13,824 nucleotides of DNA from JAKLHL01 sp964411885 (GTDB taxonomy: Bacteria > Bdellovibrionota > JAFGOL01). The DNA is taken from contig CAYPMK010000037.1 of NCBI GenBank assembly GCA_964411885.1, forward strand, positions 1-13,824. The letters are read 5' to 3'. Under the pieces are notes generated by a model. That model saw only the letters and a program-made list of their open reading frames with translations, made no database searches and was not told the DNA's origin. This document shows, piece after piece, positions 1 through 8,407 of this stretch. The position numbers and the translations under genes were made by a program. Each line of letters begins with the position of its first letter. Within the stretch, counting starts at the first letter, position 1.

Positions 1-1896
1 ACAAAGCTCTCTCCATTTTTGAGGATAATATTTTTTAATGTTAATAGCTCTTTGATACACTCTTCTATAGAGTAAACGCATCGACTCCATAGAAGTTGGA
101 TCTGCTGTAAAATTACCAACTGCATATCCTCCCTTACCAAGTCCACCAACTAAATTAGCCACGACTGGAGTTCCCATCCAATAAGACTCCATATCTGTAA
201 GACCACATGGCTCATATCTAGAAGGCACATGAACAAGGTCTGCACCTCCTGCAAAAATGGATCCTCTTAAGTCAAATTTAGACGTAAACGCAAACCTCAA
301 TCCTTTAGATAAAAGTTCTTTTGACTTAAGATAACCAGCTTCTTCTATCTTTCTTGCTAAAGAATCATCTGGGTTTGCAGCCACAAGTATCAATATACCA
401 CCTCTTTTAGTGATATGTTCAGCCTCTGATATTATAAGAGGGATATTCTTTTGATCGACTAAACGACCCCATGAATAATGAATAAAAGATGTAGTATCAT
501 CCCATATTTCTCTATGTTCTTTAGAGGGAAAAGACTCCATCAACAATATTTTTCTCAAAAATGATTTTGCTCTAAACACCCTTATTGGTTGGGATTGATG
601 ATAGTTCAACCCATCCCTAAAATCTGGGTCCTTTGCTATAACGTTCTTAATGAACAATGGTGTTTCTATATTATTCCATTCAAAAGAATAAGGGTTAATG
701 ATTATATCTCTTAACAATCTATTCCTTGAGGCATGTTTTTCTTTATCAAGACCGTTCAATATGCCAACTATATTTGCTCGTCTTAATTCTTCAAGCCCTC
801 TACTCTCTTCTAGCAATAAAGATCTGTCTGCTTCGCTATCACTTATGAATATATCAAAATGTGTTCTATAAAAATCCTTTATCCTCATCCGAACTTTTTC
901 AACATCAAAATGATCTTGGCTTAATTTATAAGGCTGAGAGCTCTCTATTCGTCTTTTTAATTCTTCATAAGTTTCCTTTAGTTCATTGGCATAACCTTCG
1001 CTAACAGTGGTTGCACTTATACCTGTAAGTTCTCTACATTTTTTAAGCACTGCCTGCAGTATATTACCAACACCCACATCAACAGGAGTACACCAAGTTC
1101 TAAAATATTTATGCACTACCGTTTCGTCTAAACAAAGACGTCTAGAAAGATCCTTCAACGCGACCATATGATTCAATTCATGATAGCCATTCTTTAGCAG
1201 CCTCTTATTTATAGCCATAATCCCCTGATACGCCATGTTATGACCTATCAATACCGGTTTTATGTCTTCGTTATAAAGCACGGCTAATCCTGAATGATAA
1301 TCATGTAGTATTGCACAATCTGCTTTAAGCAGTTCATACAATTTTGCAACACTTTGAGCAAAAACTATATAAGCCTTTTCTTCTAATAGTCCTAGAGTGT
1401 GCTCGTTGTTAGGTTCAAATATTTTCCGTAACTCATCCTCTTCTTCTCTGCCCTTAAGTGTAAGAACATAGGGGCTCATATTGCCACCAAATTTGCCGTC
1501 CCAGACATTTGATTTTAAAAGATATTGGTATCCAAAGTCAGTTTTTCCCTGATAAACCTCTACGCTGTACTGAATTCCATCATATTTAGTTTTAATATCT
1601 GTATACTTAGAAAGATATCCTTCTCTTATCAAAGACGACAAACTGGTGTCGCGTATCGCACCACTGATATAAGGGCTAACACTGTTAATAACAAAAGATA
1701 TCTTTTCATCTTTACCATATTTTAAAAGAGCAGAAGGAAGTTCAGAAACAACAACAGCCATTCCACCTGCTTTACTTATACTAACAAACTTATTGTCTTT
1801 ACTTAGTTTTTTATTGGATAATTTATGTAGTAAAACATTGCCGCCTTCCCATCCCGCATTGAGTAGTGTTATTTTGGAAAGGCTTATGTTTGACAT
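1..1896 (-). CDS. Glycogen/starch synthase-like glycosyltransferase (GT5 type), 3' end outside window
   Basis: Likely transfers glucosyl units from ADP- or UDP-glucose to an alpha-1,4-glucan in the cytoplasm. The 632 visible residues carry the GT5 landmarks in order: the donor-binding loop SKAGGMAVVVSELP (about 41-54, matching KTGGLADVV), HDYHSGL (198-204, matching HDWHTGL), GILNGLD (378-384), the phosphate-binding R-x4-K as GRLVDQK (477-483), and SRYEPCGLTDMES (559-571) with the conserved Glu before PCGL, followed by GTPVVANLVGGL. The protein is longer than the roughly 480 residues usual for GlgA because of extra sequence at about 18-40, 304-376 and 400-465. It has no signal peptide. The start is the only possible ATG because an in-frame TGA lies 6 nt upstream. 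No Shine-Dalgarno is visible. It is divergent from the exported operon. The family call is firm; whether it makes glycogen or another glucan is not shown. Confidence 0.8.
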   Translation of the reverse strand, partial: MSNISLSKITLLNAGWEGGNVLLHKLSNKKLSKDNKFVSISKAGGMAVVVSELPSALLKYGKDEKISFVINSVSPYISGAIRDTSLSSLIREGYLSKYTDIKTKYDGIQYSVEVYQGKTDFGYQYLLKSNVWDGKFGGNMSPYVLTLKGREEEDELRKIFEPNNEHTLGLLEEKAYIVFAQSVAKLYELLKADCAILHDYHSGLAVLYNEDIKPVLIGHNMAYQGIMAINKRLLKNGYHELNHMVALKDLSRRLCLDETVVHKYFRTWCTPVDVGVGNILQAVLKKCRELTGISATTVSEGYANELKETYEELKRRIESSQPYKLSQDHFDVEKVRMRIKDFYRTHFDIFISDSEADRSLLLEESRGLEELRRANIVGILNGLDKEKHASRNRLLRDIIINPYSFEWNNIETPLFIKNVIAKDPDFRDGLNYHQSQPIRVFRAKSFLRKILLMESFPSKEHREIWDDTTSFIHYSWGRLVDQKNIPLIISEAEHITKRGGILILVAANPDDSLARKIEEAGYLKSKELLSKGLRFAFTSKFDLRGSIFAGGADLVHVPSRYEPCGLTDMESYWMGTPVVANLVGGLGKGGYAVGNFTADPTSMESMRLLYRRVYQRAINIKKYYPQKWRELC

Positions 1897-1904
1897 ATCA
1901 TGTC

Positions 1905-1913
1905 ATTATACCA
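1905..1913 (-). promoter_or_regulatory. Extended -10 promoter element for the GT5 synthase gene
   Basis: Read on the minus strand this is TGGTATAAT, a perfect TGn extended -10 with a consensus TATAAT. Only 8 nt separate it from the ATG at 1896, so a transcription start about 6-7 nt downstream would fall at or next to the start codon and give a leaderless mRNA. This fits the absence of a Shine-Dalgarno. A good -35 at 17 nt is lacking, which extended -10 promoters tolerate. Confidence 0.5.
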
Positions 1914-2007
1914 TTAAGTGTAAATTTTTTGTTCACATGTAATAAAAACCCTTCATTTTATACTCTTTTATATAAGCTAAACCTCTATTATAACTAGACT
2001 TTATTAA

Positions 2008-2023
2008 TGGCATGGCTTTTGCT
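2008..2023 (+). promoter_or_regulatory. Sigma-54 (RpoN) -24/-12 promoter of the exported-protein operon
   Basis: The sequence TGGCATGGCTTTTGCT matches the sigma-54 consensus TGGCAYR-N4-TTGCW at every defined position. The invariant GG (2009-2010) and GC (2021-2022) are separated by the required 10 bases. Transcription would start near 2033-2034, leaving a leader of about 30 nt that contains the GAGGTG ribosome-binding site of the first gene. Such promoters need an AAA+ enhancer-binding activator, so the operon is probably switched on by a specific signal. The activator gene and its binding site are not identified in this window. Confidence 0.75.
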
Positions 2024-2063
2024 TAAAATACTTGGTCAAGTAAACACGTAGAGGTGTGTATTA

Positions 2064-5000
2064 ATGCGCTCACTTATAAAATCATTTTTTATATTAGCTC
2101 TTTTAATTAGCTCATTAAACATCCTTAATGCACAAACAGACAATTTATATGATCGATTAGGCGTTCCAAGAAATGCAAACCAAGAAGAAATCAAGAAAGC
2201 ATACCGTGATAAATCAAAGATCTATCACACAGATAAAATAGAAGCAGAATTAAATAATAGCAGTTTAAGTCCTAAAGAAAAAGATTCAAAACGACAAGAA
2301 TATAAAGACCTTTTCTCTAAAATAGCTGAAGCATATGCAATATTATCAAATGAACAGGCTCGTGCTGAATATGATAGGACTGGAGTTATAGATCCAAAAT
2401 TTATAAAGAACATACCAGCCGCAGACCAGCTATTTGAATTTAAAGATGTAATAAAGAATGGAGAACTAGAGCTAACTGAAAATGAGATAAGAAGTTATAT
2501 AGATAATAAAGGTAATTTATTTTATATAGAAAAAGGAGCTTTTCCTAGTTTTGATCAAAAGATCTCAGACTACTTAAATAGACTAGGAACATACCTTGTA
2601 AATTTAGAAAAAACGACTGCTCTACTCCCTGAAGTCATTACTCCAGATATAGAAGCTGAAGTAATAAAGATATTAAAAGAAAATGGATGCAAAACACCAG
2701 ATGAACTCAACAAAGAGTTTATGGAGATAGAACAAAAAAAGGCAAATGAACTAGACCCTTATATTGAAGTCTATAAAAGGAAACATCATCAAAGTATAAA
2801 TTTGTCTTTACCTAAAGTAGCAGATATAGAGCCCCTAGAAAGTATTGATGAATTTCATAAATACATAGATGAGACCATTAATAAGTGGGATAAATGGATA
2901 GAAAAATATGAGAAGAACATAAAAGAATTAAGTAAAGCAACTTCATCTCTTTTAAATAAAACAAGCGACTACGTTTCTAATGGGAAAACAGAAATACTAA
3001 AGGACGGAACTGTTCAATTCATAGGAGAAAAAATACCAGAAGGTAATGTAAGTGTTAGAAAGATCTTCCTTATGGATAAAATAGCCAGATATACTCTTCT
3101 TATAACAGAAAAAGCAAAACAAGAAGCCTACGTCAAAGACTTTAGGATAAAATCTGAAGCATTAAAAATATTAAAGAAAGTATTTTCTAGCAACCTAAGT
3201 CAAAATGAAAGAACATCAATAATATATCTACTAGAAGAATCTGAACTTAAAAATCCAAACAAACAAAAAAATACATTTTCATCACTAGCAAAAACATATC
3301 TTAGAAAAGGTAAATTACACGAAACAGATCTAAAAAATCTTACGATATTAACAGAAAACATAATAACGCCGATGGAGAGGTTGAATCCAGAAGCTCCTTT
3401 AGTAGTAAAAGAACCTATAAACAAAGAAGAACTAGCAAAAAAGAGGGCTACTTTAAAGGTAAAGAAAGAGGAATTTAAGAAATACAAAAACAATGAAGCA
3501 AAACTAACACCAGAAGAACAAGAAAAATTTAAAAATCTAGANNNNNNNNNNNNNNNNNNNNNNNNNNNNNNNNNNNNNNNNNNNNNNNNNNNNNNNNNNN
3601 NNNNNNNNNNNNNNNNNNNNNNNNNNNNNNNNNNNNNNNNNATAAGCTTTGCTTCATTTTCTTTTGTTTCATACGGAGTTCAATTAGGTGCTGCACAAAC
3701 AAAAATAATGAAAGAAATGACAAGATCTTCTTACAGAAATTTATATCCAACATGGAATAAGACTTATCTAACTAATTATACTATAAAAAGCATTGCTTTA
3801 CCGGCCATTAGTATGACGCTGGGCATGTGGGCAGCACAAATAGTTCCACAATATATACAATTATTCAGCGATCTCCACCACGAGAATGAAGCAATAAGAA
3901 GTGCCGCATGGGAATTATTCAGAGAAACGAACCTATCTTTAGATGCCTTCGCAAGAGTGGGTACAACAATGGCTTCTTTCTTAATGGCAGAGGCTATCGT
4001 AAGTGATAGAGCAATACACGTTACAAAGATAATGTTAGAGGGATTAAAGAAAAGAAAGTGTAAAGACCTCTACTCAAGGATACAAGACCTAAACAGAGCT
4101 CAATTAAATCCAAAACCATCTTTCCTTAAACAAACAGGAAAAATGATAATAGTATTCAACCTCGCAGAAATAATAAACCACTACACATTCTATCAATTAT
4201 TCCCCGGCATATTCAATATGGACAAAATCATGGCCCTTAATATTAACCTCGCTAATATAGAAAAAGAAGTTTTTTTAGATGTACTTTTTAGTACAGCTCC
4301 TGACCCAACGGACGAAGAACTTGAATACATATACAACAAGTATGACAACTTACCTGCCCTTCAACAAATAATAAAAGTATTAAGACAAAGCCCCAAAACC
4401 GTAAAAGAAGCTTTAAGTTATCTTAAAAAACCAGAAGACAAACAAAAAGTACTAAACATATTCGATTACATAATAGGCACAATATTTAAATACAACAAAC
4501 AAGAAAGCTTGGACAACGATCCAAGTATAGAATTACTACTAGCTGAACTTAGTAATAATGAACAAAGAAAATCTAACGCTTTGGCAAATCAGAAAGACTA
4601 TGTCGGTTCTCAAGAACACTGGGAAGAAACACTAGAGTTCAGTAAAAATGTCGTTGTAGATATAAGAACTAAAGTAGAAAGCCCAGTAGCAAAAGAGTTT
4701 TCAGAAAAAGTAACTCCCAATATGATGGCAGAAAGTATAATAAATATGGAACAAAGAACTATCTTAGAGCAAGAGTTTAATAACAACTTAGTCACTGGTA
4801 ATATGCATGGAGCTATCCAAATACTAAACGAAATGACATCAAAATATTATGAATTCCCTAACGGATTTAAAGAAAACATAATAAATGTTCTAACATCATT
4901 TGGTGAAAAAAATGGCTCTTTATTGAATTATCAGAGCCCAGAAAATAATGTTACTCTACCAATAGAGATTTCAAATTCTCCTTCGACATATGCCTTCTCT

Positions 5001-5471
5001 GTAGATAATGCTTCAGGATATATAACAGACCCATCATCAAACACATATTATCGTTATTTTACAGAAAAAGATGTTTCTAAAGGTCTTTCTGGTAAATCTA
5101 AAAACGATTTTGAATTCTTGGGCTACTTAATGGTAAACCTCTATCCAATGATGATGGAACCAAGATATCTAGACGAAGACGGATATCCTAATGATCATAT
5201 TCCTTGGAGAGCTAATATAATGTTGTTGATGGCCACTAATATTCACCAAAAAATACTAGCTAGTTCTAATTACTCAGACTATACAAAAGGAATGTCAAAT
5301 GTATATGATTTAATAGATATATACATAAACAACATACCAGAAGAAGTTGTAGAAAAGGCTGATATGACAAACACTAAACTATTAACAGCTTACTTAATGA
5401 TACAGACTTTAAAGAAATTTGGTTTACCAGAAGAAAAAGAAGATTTCTTAAATAAGAGATCAAAAAAATAA
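2064..5471 (+). CDS. Large exported protein with degenerate (HTD) N-terminal J domain and helical hydrophobic C-terminal half; spans an assembly gap
   Basis: Nominal length is 1135 residues, but 100 Ns interrupt it, so the true length is unknown. Residues 1-23 form a Sec signal peptide ending at NA-Q. A J domain follows (about 27-107), with DNLYDRLGV, EEIKKAYRDKS and AEAYAILSNEQARAEYDRTG clearly recognisable. The HPD tripeptide needed to stimulate Hsp70 is HTD (55-57), and the stretch after it is longer than usual. Residues 108-492 are charged, Lys/Glu-rich and helical. After the gap come hydrophobic or amphipathic segments at nominal positions 527-544, 574-598, 631-646 and 690-716, then a soluble region. 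GAGGTG lies 7 nt before the ATG. It is the first gene of the sigma-54 operon. Beyond the J fold I do not recognise the family. A periplasmic or membrane-anchored scaffold is an inference. The halves could be two genes if the gap hides a stop and a start. Confidence 0.7.
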   Translation: MRSLIKSFFILALLISSLNILNAQTDNLYDRLGVPRNANQEEIKKAYRDKSKIYHTDKIEAELNNSSLSPKEKDSKRQEYKDLFSKIAEAYAILSNEQARAEYDRTGVIDPKFIKNIPAADQLFEFKDVIKNGELELTENEIRSYIDNKGNLFYIEKGAFPSFDQKISDYLNRLGTYLVNLEKTTALLPEVITPDIEAEVIKILKENGCKTPDELNKEFMEIEQKKANELDPYIEVYKRKHHQSINLSLPKVADIEPLESIDEFHKYIDETINKWDKWIEKYEKNIKELSKATSSLLNKTSDYVSNGKTEILKDGTVQFIGEKIPEGNVSVRKIFLMDKIARYTLLITEKAKQEAYVKDFRIKSEALKILKKVFSSNLSQNERTSIIYLLEESELKNPNKQKNTFSSLAKTYLRKGKLHETDLKNLTILTENIITPMERLNPEAPLVVKEPINKEELAKKRATLKVKKEEFKKYKNNEAKLTPEEQEKFKNLXXXXXXXXXXXXXXXXXXXXXXXXXXXXXXXXXXISFASFSFVSYGVQLGAAQTKIMKEMTRSSYRNLYPTWNKTYLTNYTIKSIALPAISMTLGMWAAQIVPQYIQLFSDLHHENEAIRSAAWELFRETNLSLDAFARVGTTMASFLMAEAIVSDRAIHVTKIMLEGLKKRKCKDLYSRIQDLNRAQLNPKPSFLKQTGKMIIVFNLAEIINHYTFYQLFPGIFNMDKIMALNINLANIEKEVFLDVLFSTAPDPTDEELEYIYNKYDNLPALQQIIKVLRQSPKTVKEALSYLKKPEDKQKVLNIFDYIIGTIFKYNKQESLDNDPSIELLLAELSNNEQRKSNALANQKDYVGSQEHWEETLEFSKNVVVDIRTKVESPVAKEFSEKVTPNMMAESIINMEQRTILEQEFNNNLVTGNMHGAIQILNEMTSKYYEFPNGFKENIINVLTSFGEKNGSLLNYQSPENNVTLPIEISNSPSTYAFSVDNASGYITDPSSNTYYRYFTEKDVSKGLSGKSKNDFEFLGYLMVNLYPMMMEPRYLDEDGYPNDHIPWRANIMLLMATNIHQKILASSNYSDYTKGMSNVYDLIDIYINNIPEEVVEKADMTNTKLLTAYLMIQTLKKFGLPEEKEDFLNKRSKK
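3542..3641. other. Assembly gap of exactly 100 N
   Basis: A run of 100 unknown bases lies inside the J-domain gene. The round number is the conventional placeholder for a scaffold gap of unestimated size, so neither the true length nor the reading frame across it is known. The coding frame is open on both sides and, with 100 Ns counted, happens to match. Confidence 0.97.
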
Positions 5472-5487
5472 AAGGAGTTAAAATATC

Positions 5488-6969
5488 ATGAATTATTTTT
5501 ACAAAAAGGTACTATTGTTATTCTATGTTTTACTTTTAGCCAGCAACTTATCAGCACAAAATGGTGGTAGCAGCGGTGGCAATGGATATGTACCTGATTG
5601 GTTGCCATTAGGAGAAACAACTAAGCCAGAAAAAGCTGAACCAACAAATTATGTTTCTGACTGGCAGATGTTCCCAGACAACGAGGGAAGCAACAACGTT
5701 AGCAAACCACAAGAGAACATACAACCTGTTAATAAATATGTTGTTCCATGGGAAATGCATCCAGAAGATAAACCAGTAACTCAGGAAGTAAGGAATTCAG
5801 ATTACGTGTCTGATTGGCAAATGTTCCCAAATACACCTGAAAGCAAAATAACTGAAACTCCAAAAGACATAATAGAAGCAGAAGAACTATATTTTAGTGA
5901 GACAAAAGGAACTGAAGAACCAGTGGAAGAACTATACCAAGCTAAACAAAATCCTAAAAGTGCTTTATTTGGCATTAAAGAGACCAAAATCAACAATAAA
6001 ATAACAGTTGACCCTTCTGGTATAAAACACATAACAGAATATTACAACGATGGAAGGATTCATCGAACATACTCCATTAAAGATGGCAAACTAGAAGGAA
6101 GCTATGATGTTTTCTCTAATAATGGAAATAAGATAATATCTTGTTCTTACAGTAACGGAAAACTATACGGTTTATTTCATATGTATTACTCAGAAACAGG
6201 AAATCTAAGAAAAACAGTTCAATTCAAGAATGGAATAAAAACCTACTCCACAGAATATGACAAAAATGGTGTTACAGTTGTAAAGGAAATTACATACAAG
6301 GACAATGGTGACATATTAAGCAGTACTGAATATTTAGAAAATAAGGTTAAAAGTTACACAGATTATGGTTTTAATCCTAAAACATGGATAATAAAACAAT
6401 CTGTGGATATGTTCCAGACACCTAATAATATTGATGGTAAAAAATTTGAAACAAAAAATTACGTAATAAACAGAATAAAGGCGGTAACGGGAGCAAACAT
6501 ACCAGCAGACTACAGTGGCGACGAACTTTTGTGGTATGTAGAGCAAGCCTTACGTCATATAATATCTTCATCAGAAGACTTTAGATTAACAGAAGAAGTG
6601 GTCGATTTAATATTTGCAGACAACATGATTTTTGCAATGGAACACCTTGCAAGAAAATTTGAACTAGCAGGTGATATAAACAAAGCATTAGATATTCGTT
6701 ATGAGATAATGCTACTAGGATGTGTCTTCTATTATAACAACGCAAAATACGGTCAAACATTTGATGTAGAATATTTTGATATAATCAGCAGTATATATAA
6801 TAGACTAAATATCAATTTAACAACCTGCCCATCAACAGATATGTTAAATAGCCTTGCAAAAAATAATATTGTAAGCAGCAATAACAAATCTGTAGTAACA
6901 CTAATAAATACATACAACAATGTGGCAATAAAAAATGCTAGCAAATCAAATAAGGCTGTAAAACTATAA
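5488..6969 (+). CDS. Exported protein with four YVxDW-type motifs and MORN-2/YwqK-like repeats
   Basis: This 493-residue protein is the second gene of the operon, 16 nt after the J-domain gene, with AAGGAG 10-11 nt before the ATG. Residues 1-23 are a signal peptide (cleavage likely LSA-Q). A low-complexity Gly/Ser stretch (25-33) leads into four copies of a short aromatic motif: YVPDWLPLG (34), YVSDWQMFP (55), YVVPWEMHP (84) and YVSDWQMFP (106), joined by disordered Pro/Glu/Lys-rich linkers. Residues 175-293 contain repeating units of the type YYNDGRIHRTYSIKDGKLEG, characteristic of MORN-2 (YwqK-like) beta-hairpin repeats. Residues 300-493 are alpha-helical and unrecognised. The architecture suggests an extracytoplasmic adaptor whose linear motifs bind a partner, perhaps another product of the operon; this is inference. 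The stop overlaps the next ATG by one base. Confidence 0.75.
   Translation: MNYFYKKVLLLFYVLLLASNLSAQNGGSSGGNGYVPDWLPLGETTKPEKAEPTNYVSDWQMFPDNEGSNNVSKPQENIQPVNKYVVPWEMHPEDKPVTQEVRNSDYVSDWQMFPNTPESKITETPKDIIEAEELYFSETKGTEEPVEELYQAKQNPKSALFGIKETKINNKITVDPSGIKHITEYYNDGRIHRTYSIKDGKLEGSYDVFSNNGNKIISCSYSNGKLYGLFHMYYSETGNLRKTVQFKNGIKTYSTEYDKNGVTVVKEITYKDNGDILSSTEYLENKVKSYTDYGFNPKTWIIKQSVDMFQTPNNIDGKKFETKNYVINRIKAVTGANIPADYSGDELLWYVEQALRHIISSSEDFRLTEEVVDLIFADNMIFAMEHLARKFELAGDINKALDIRYEIMLLGCVFYYNNAKYGQTFDVEYFDIISSIYNRLNINLTTCPSTDMLNSLAKNNIVSSNNKSVVTLINTYNNVAIKNASKSNKAVKL
5587..5829 (+). repeat. Four degenerate coding repeats of a YV(S/P)DWQMFP motif
   Basis: The motifs begin at 5587, 5650, 5737 and 5803, spaced 21, 29 and 22 codons apart. 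The second and fourth copies encode an identical nonapeptide, YVSDWQMFP, yet differ at four of 27 bases, all synonymous (Tyr, Val, Asp and Gln codons). The peptide is therefore being conserved rather than recently duplicated. Confidence 0.8.
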
Positions 6970-8405
6970 TGAAAAAAAGTCTCTTTATACTATTGATATT
7001 TGTTCTACCTTTATTTAGCGTGTTCTCTCAAACAAGAACAAGCTTCAGCAAGGTAAGAGAATACGCTTTAGATTATCTTATAGAAGATGCTGATGAACTT
7101 TCTAGAACACCAACACCAGAATTAGTAGAAATATGTATAGAGAAATTCAATAAAAAGACGGGGCCTATTGATAGTAATGACATACTCTTAATAGATGGTG
7201 AGATAATCGATTATTATAAGACAATGAAGAAAGTTGATCGTTTAAGTCAACTTACATCTATAGATCTTGCAATGATAAGATTTGTTTTTGGCGGAATAAA
7301 TAATAAAAGCATAAATCTTTCTACTGCATCACTAATATTTGAATCATTAGAAAAAATCCGTTGGGATGGTATAAAGGCAGAACACGCCTACTTTTATTTT
7401 GACGATGGTTTTATAAAAACATTAATAAATAGATTGAACTACTTACGTTCAAAGCCTGAAACGGAGAACAACCTAAGAAAATTGGAAAATTTTGAAGTAG
7501 AGCTACTGACATTAATGTTACAATTATGGGACACAAATCTATCATATGGGCATAAAAAAGAGCTAATATCTCTTACCAAAACAATGCCAAAAGATATACA
7601 AGAAGAAATCCTCATAAGCAAAATGGTTCGTTTCTTACCAGAAGGGAAATATCCTAGAAACTTTCAATCACTCCTAGACTATACAATACATTATATTCTT
7701 GTAGAAGGTGCTAAGGGTATTACAGACGATAGAGTGAGTGACTTATTAGTAAGAGATGGACTACTATATATCGTAGTAGACGATATAGAAGCTACTCCAA
7801 AAGACGATCCAACCTTAACAGAAAAAATATGTAAGACGTCCTTGTTAGTTGACGAAGCAAATCCAAAACATTTTGAATTAAACAAATCAGACCTGTTACT
7901 ATATTATGATTACAAGGATAAAATAGACCAAAATTATAATAATTTAAAAGTACTCTCTAAGTTAAAAAAGACACTCAACACATCTTCAGATAACATAACG
8001 ACGATCTTGGATTTACTTGTGACAGAAATAATAGACAATGATCTTATTTATACAGAAGTGATAGCTGGTCTTTTATGTGAACCTTCATTCTATCTTGCAA
8101 TGACAAAAGAAATAGAAGAAATGCCAGAAGGCCAAGAAAAAAAAGAAGCAGAGATAATCTTATTCTTAATATCCTGTACATCCAGCTGGAATGATTTTAA
8201 TGGTAACATCAAAATATCTGACAGAACAACATCATTACAAATATCTGACATAATGACAAAATATGTAGGCTTATATACAAGTAACGACGTTATGGTTGTT
8301 CTAAATAACAAAAAAATATGCAACATGAACACTAAGCCGGTATTATGGAATAGTATTAGTAAAATGATTGATAGCCCAGTAAAGCCTATAATAAAAATAA
8401 ACTAG
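6969..8405 (+). CDS. Exported alpha-helical protein of unknown family
   Basis: This 478-residue protein is the last gene of the exported operon. Its ATG shares one base with the preceding TAA (TAATG), the classic arrangement for translational coupling, so its amounts are probably tied to the MORN-like protein. Residues 1-20 (MKKSLFILLI..FSVFS) are a signal peptide, with the mature protein starting near Q21. The remainder is predicted by eye to be mostly helical and acidic, with regularly spaced Leu/Ile. This would suit a repeat-type helical fold, but I see no TPR or HEAT signature. There is no obvious catalytic motif, no second membrane segment and only four scattered cysteines, so I recognise no family. 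Shared export and operon position suggest that it works with the J-domain and MORN-like proteins outside the cytoplasm. The gene ends 2 bp from the convergent glnN stop. Confidence 0.75.
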   Translation: MKKSLFILLIFVLPLFSVFSQTRTSFSKVREYALDYLIEDADELSRTPTPELVEICIEKFNKKTGPIDSNDILLIDGEIIDYYKTMKKVDRLSQLTSIDLAMIRFVFGGINNKSINLSTASLIFESLEKIRWDGIKAEHAYFYFDDGFIKTLINRLNYLRSKPETENNLRKLENFEVELLTLMLQLWDTNLSYGHKKELISLTKTMPKDIQEEILISKMVRFLPEGKYPRNFQSLLDYTIHYILVEGAKGITDDRVSDLLVRDGLLYIVVDDIEATPKDDPTLTEKICKTSLLVDEANPKHFELNKSDLLLYYDYKDKIDQNYNNLKVLSKLKKTLNTSSDNITTILDLLVTEIIDNDLIYTEVIAGLLCEPSFYLAMTKEIEEMPEGQEKKEAEIILFLISCTSSWNDFNGNIKISDRTTSLQISDIMTKYVGLYTSNDVMVVLNNKKICNMNTKPVLWNSISKMIDSPVKPIIKIN

Positions 8406-8407
8406 AA

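Noticed and set aside
1525..1725. Plus-strand 66-codon frame
   Set aside because: It lies wholly inside the GT5 synthase gene on the other strand, which has clear family motifs.
1914..2000. Sigma-70 hexamers or activator dyads upstream of the sigma-54 site
   Set aside because: TATACT- and TATAAG-like strings are expected by chance in such AT-rich DNA, and no -35 partner or convincing inverted repeat for an activator was found.
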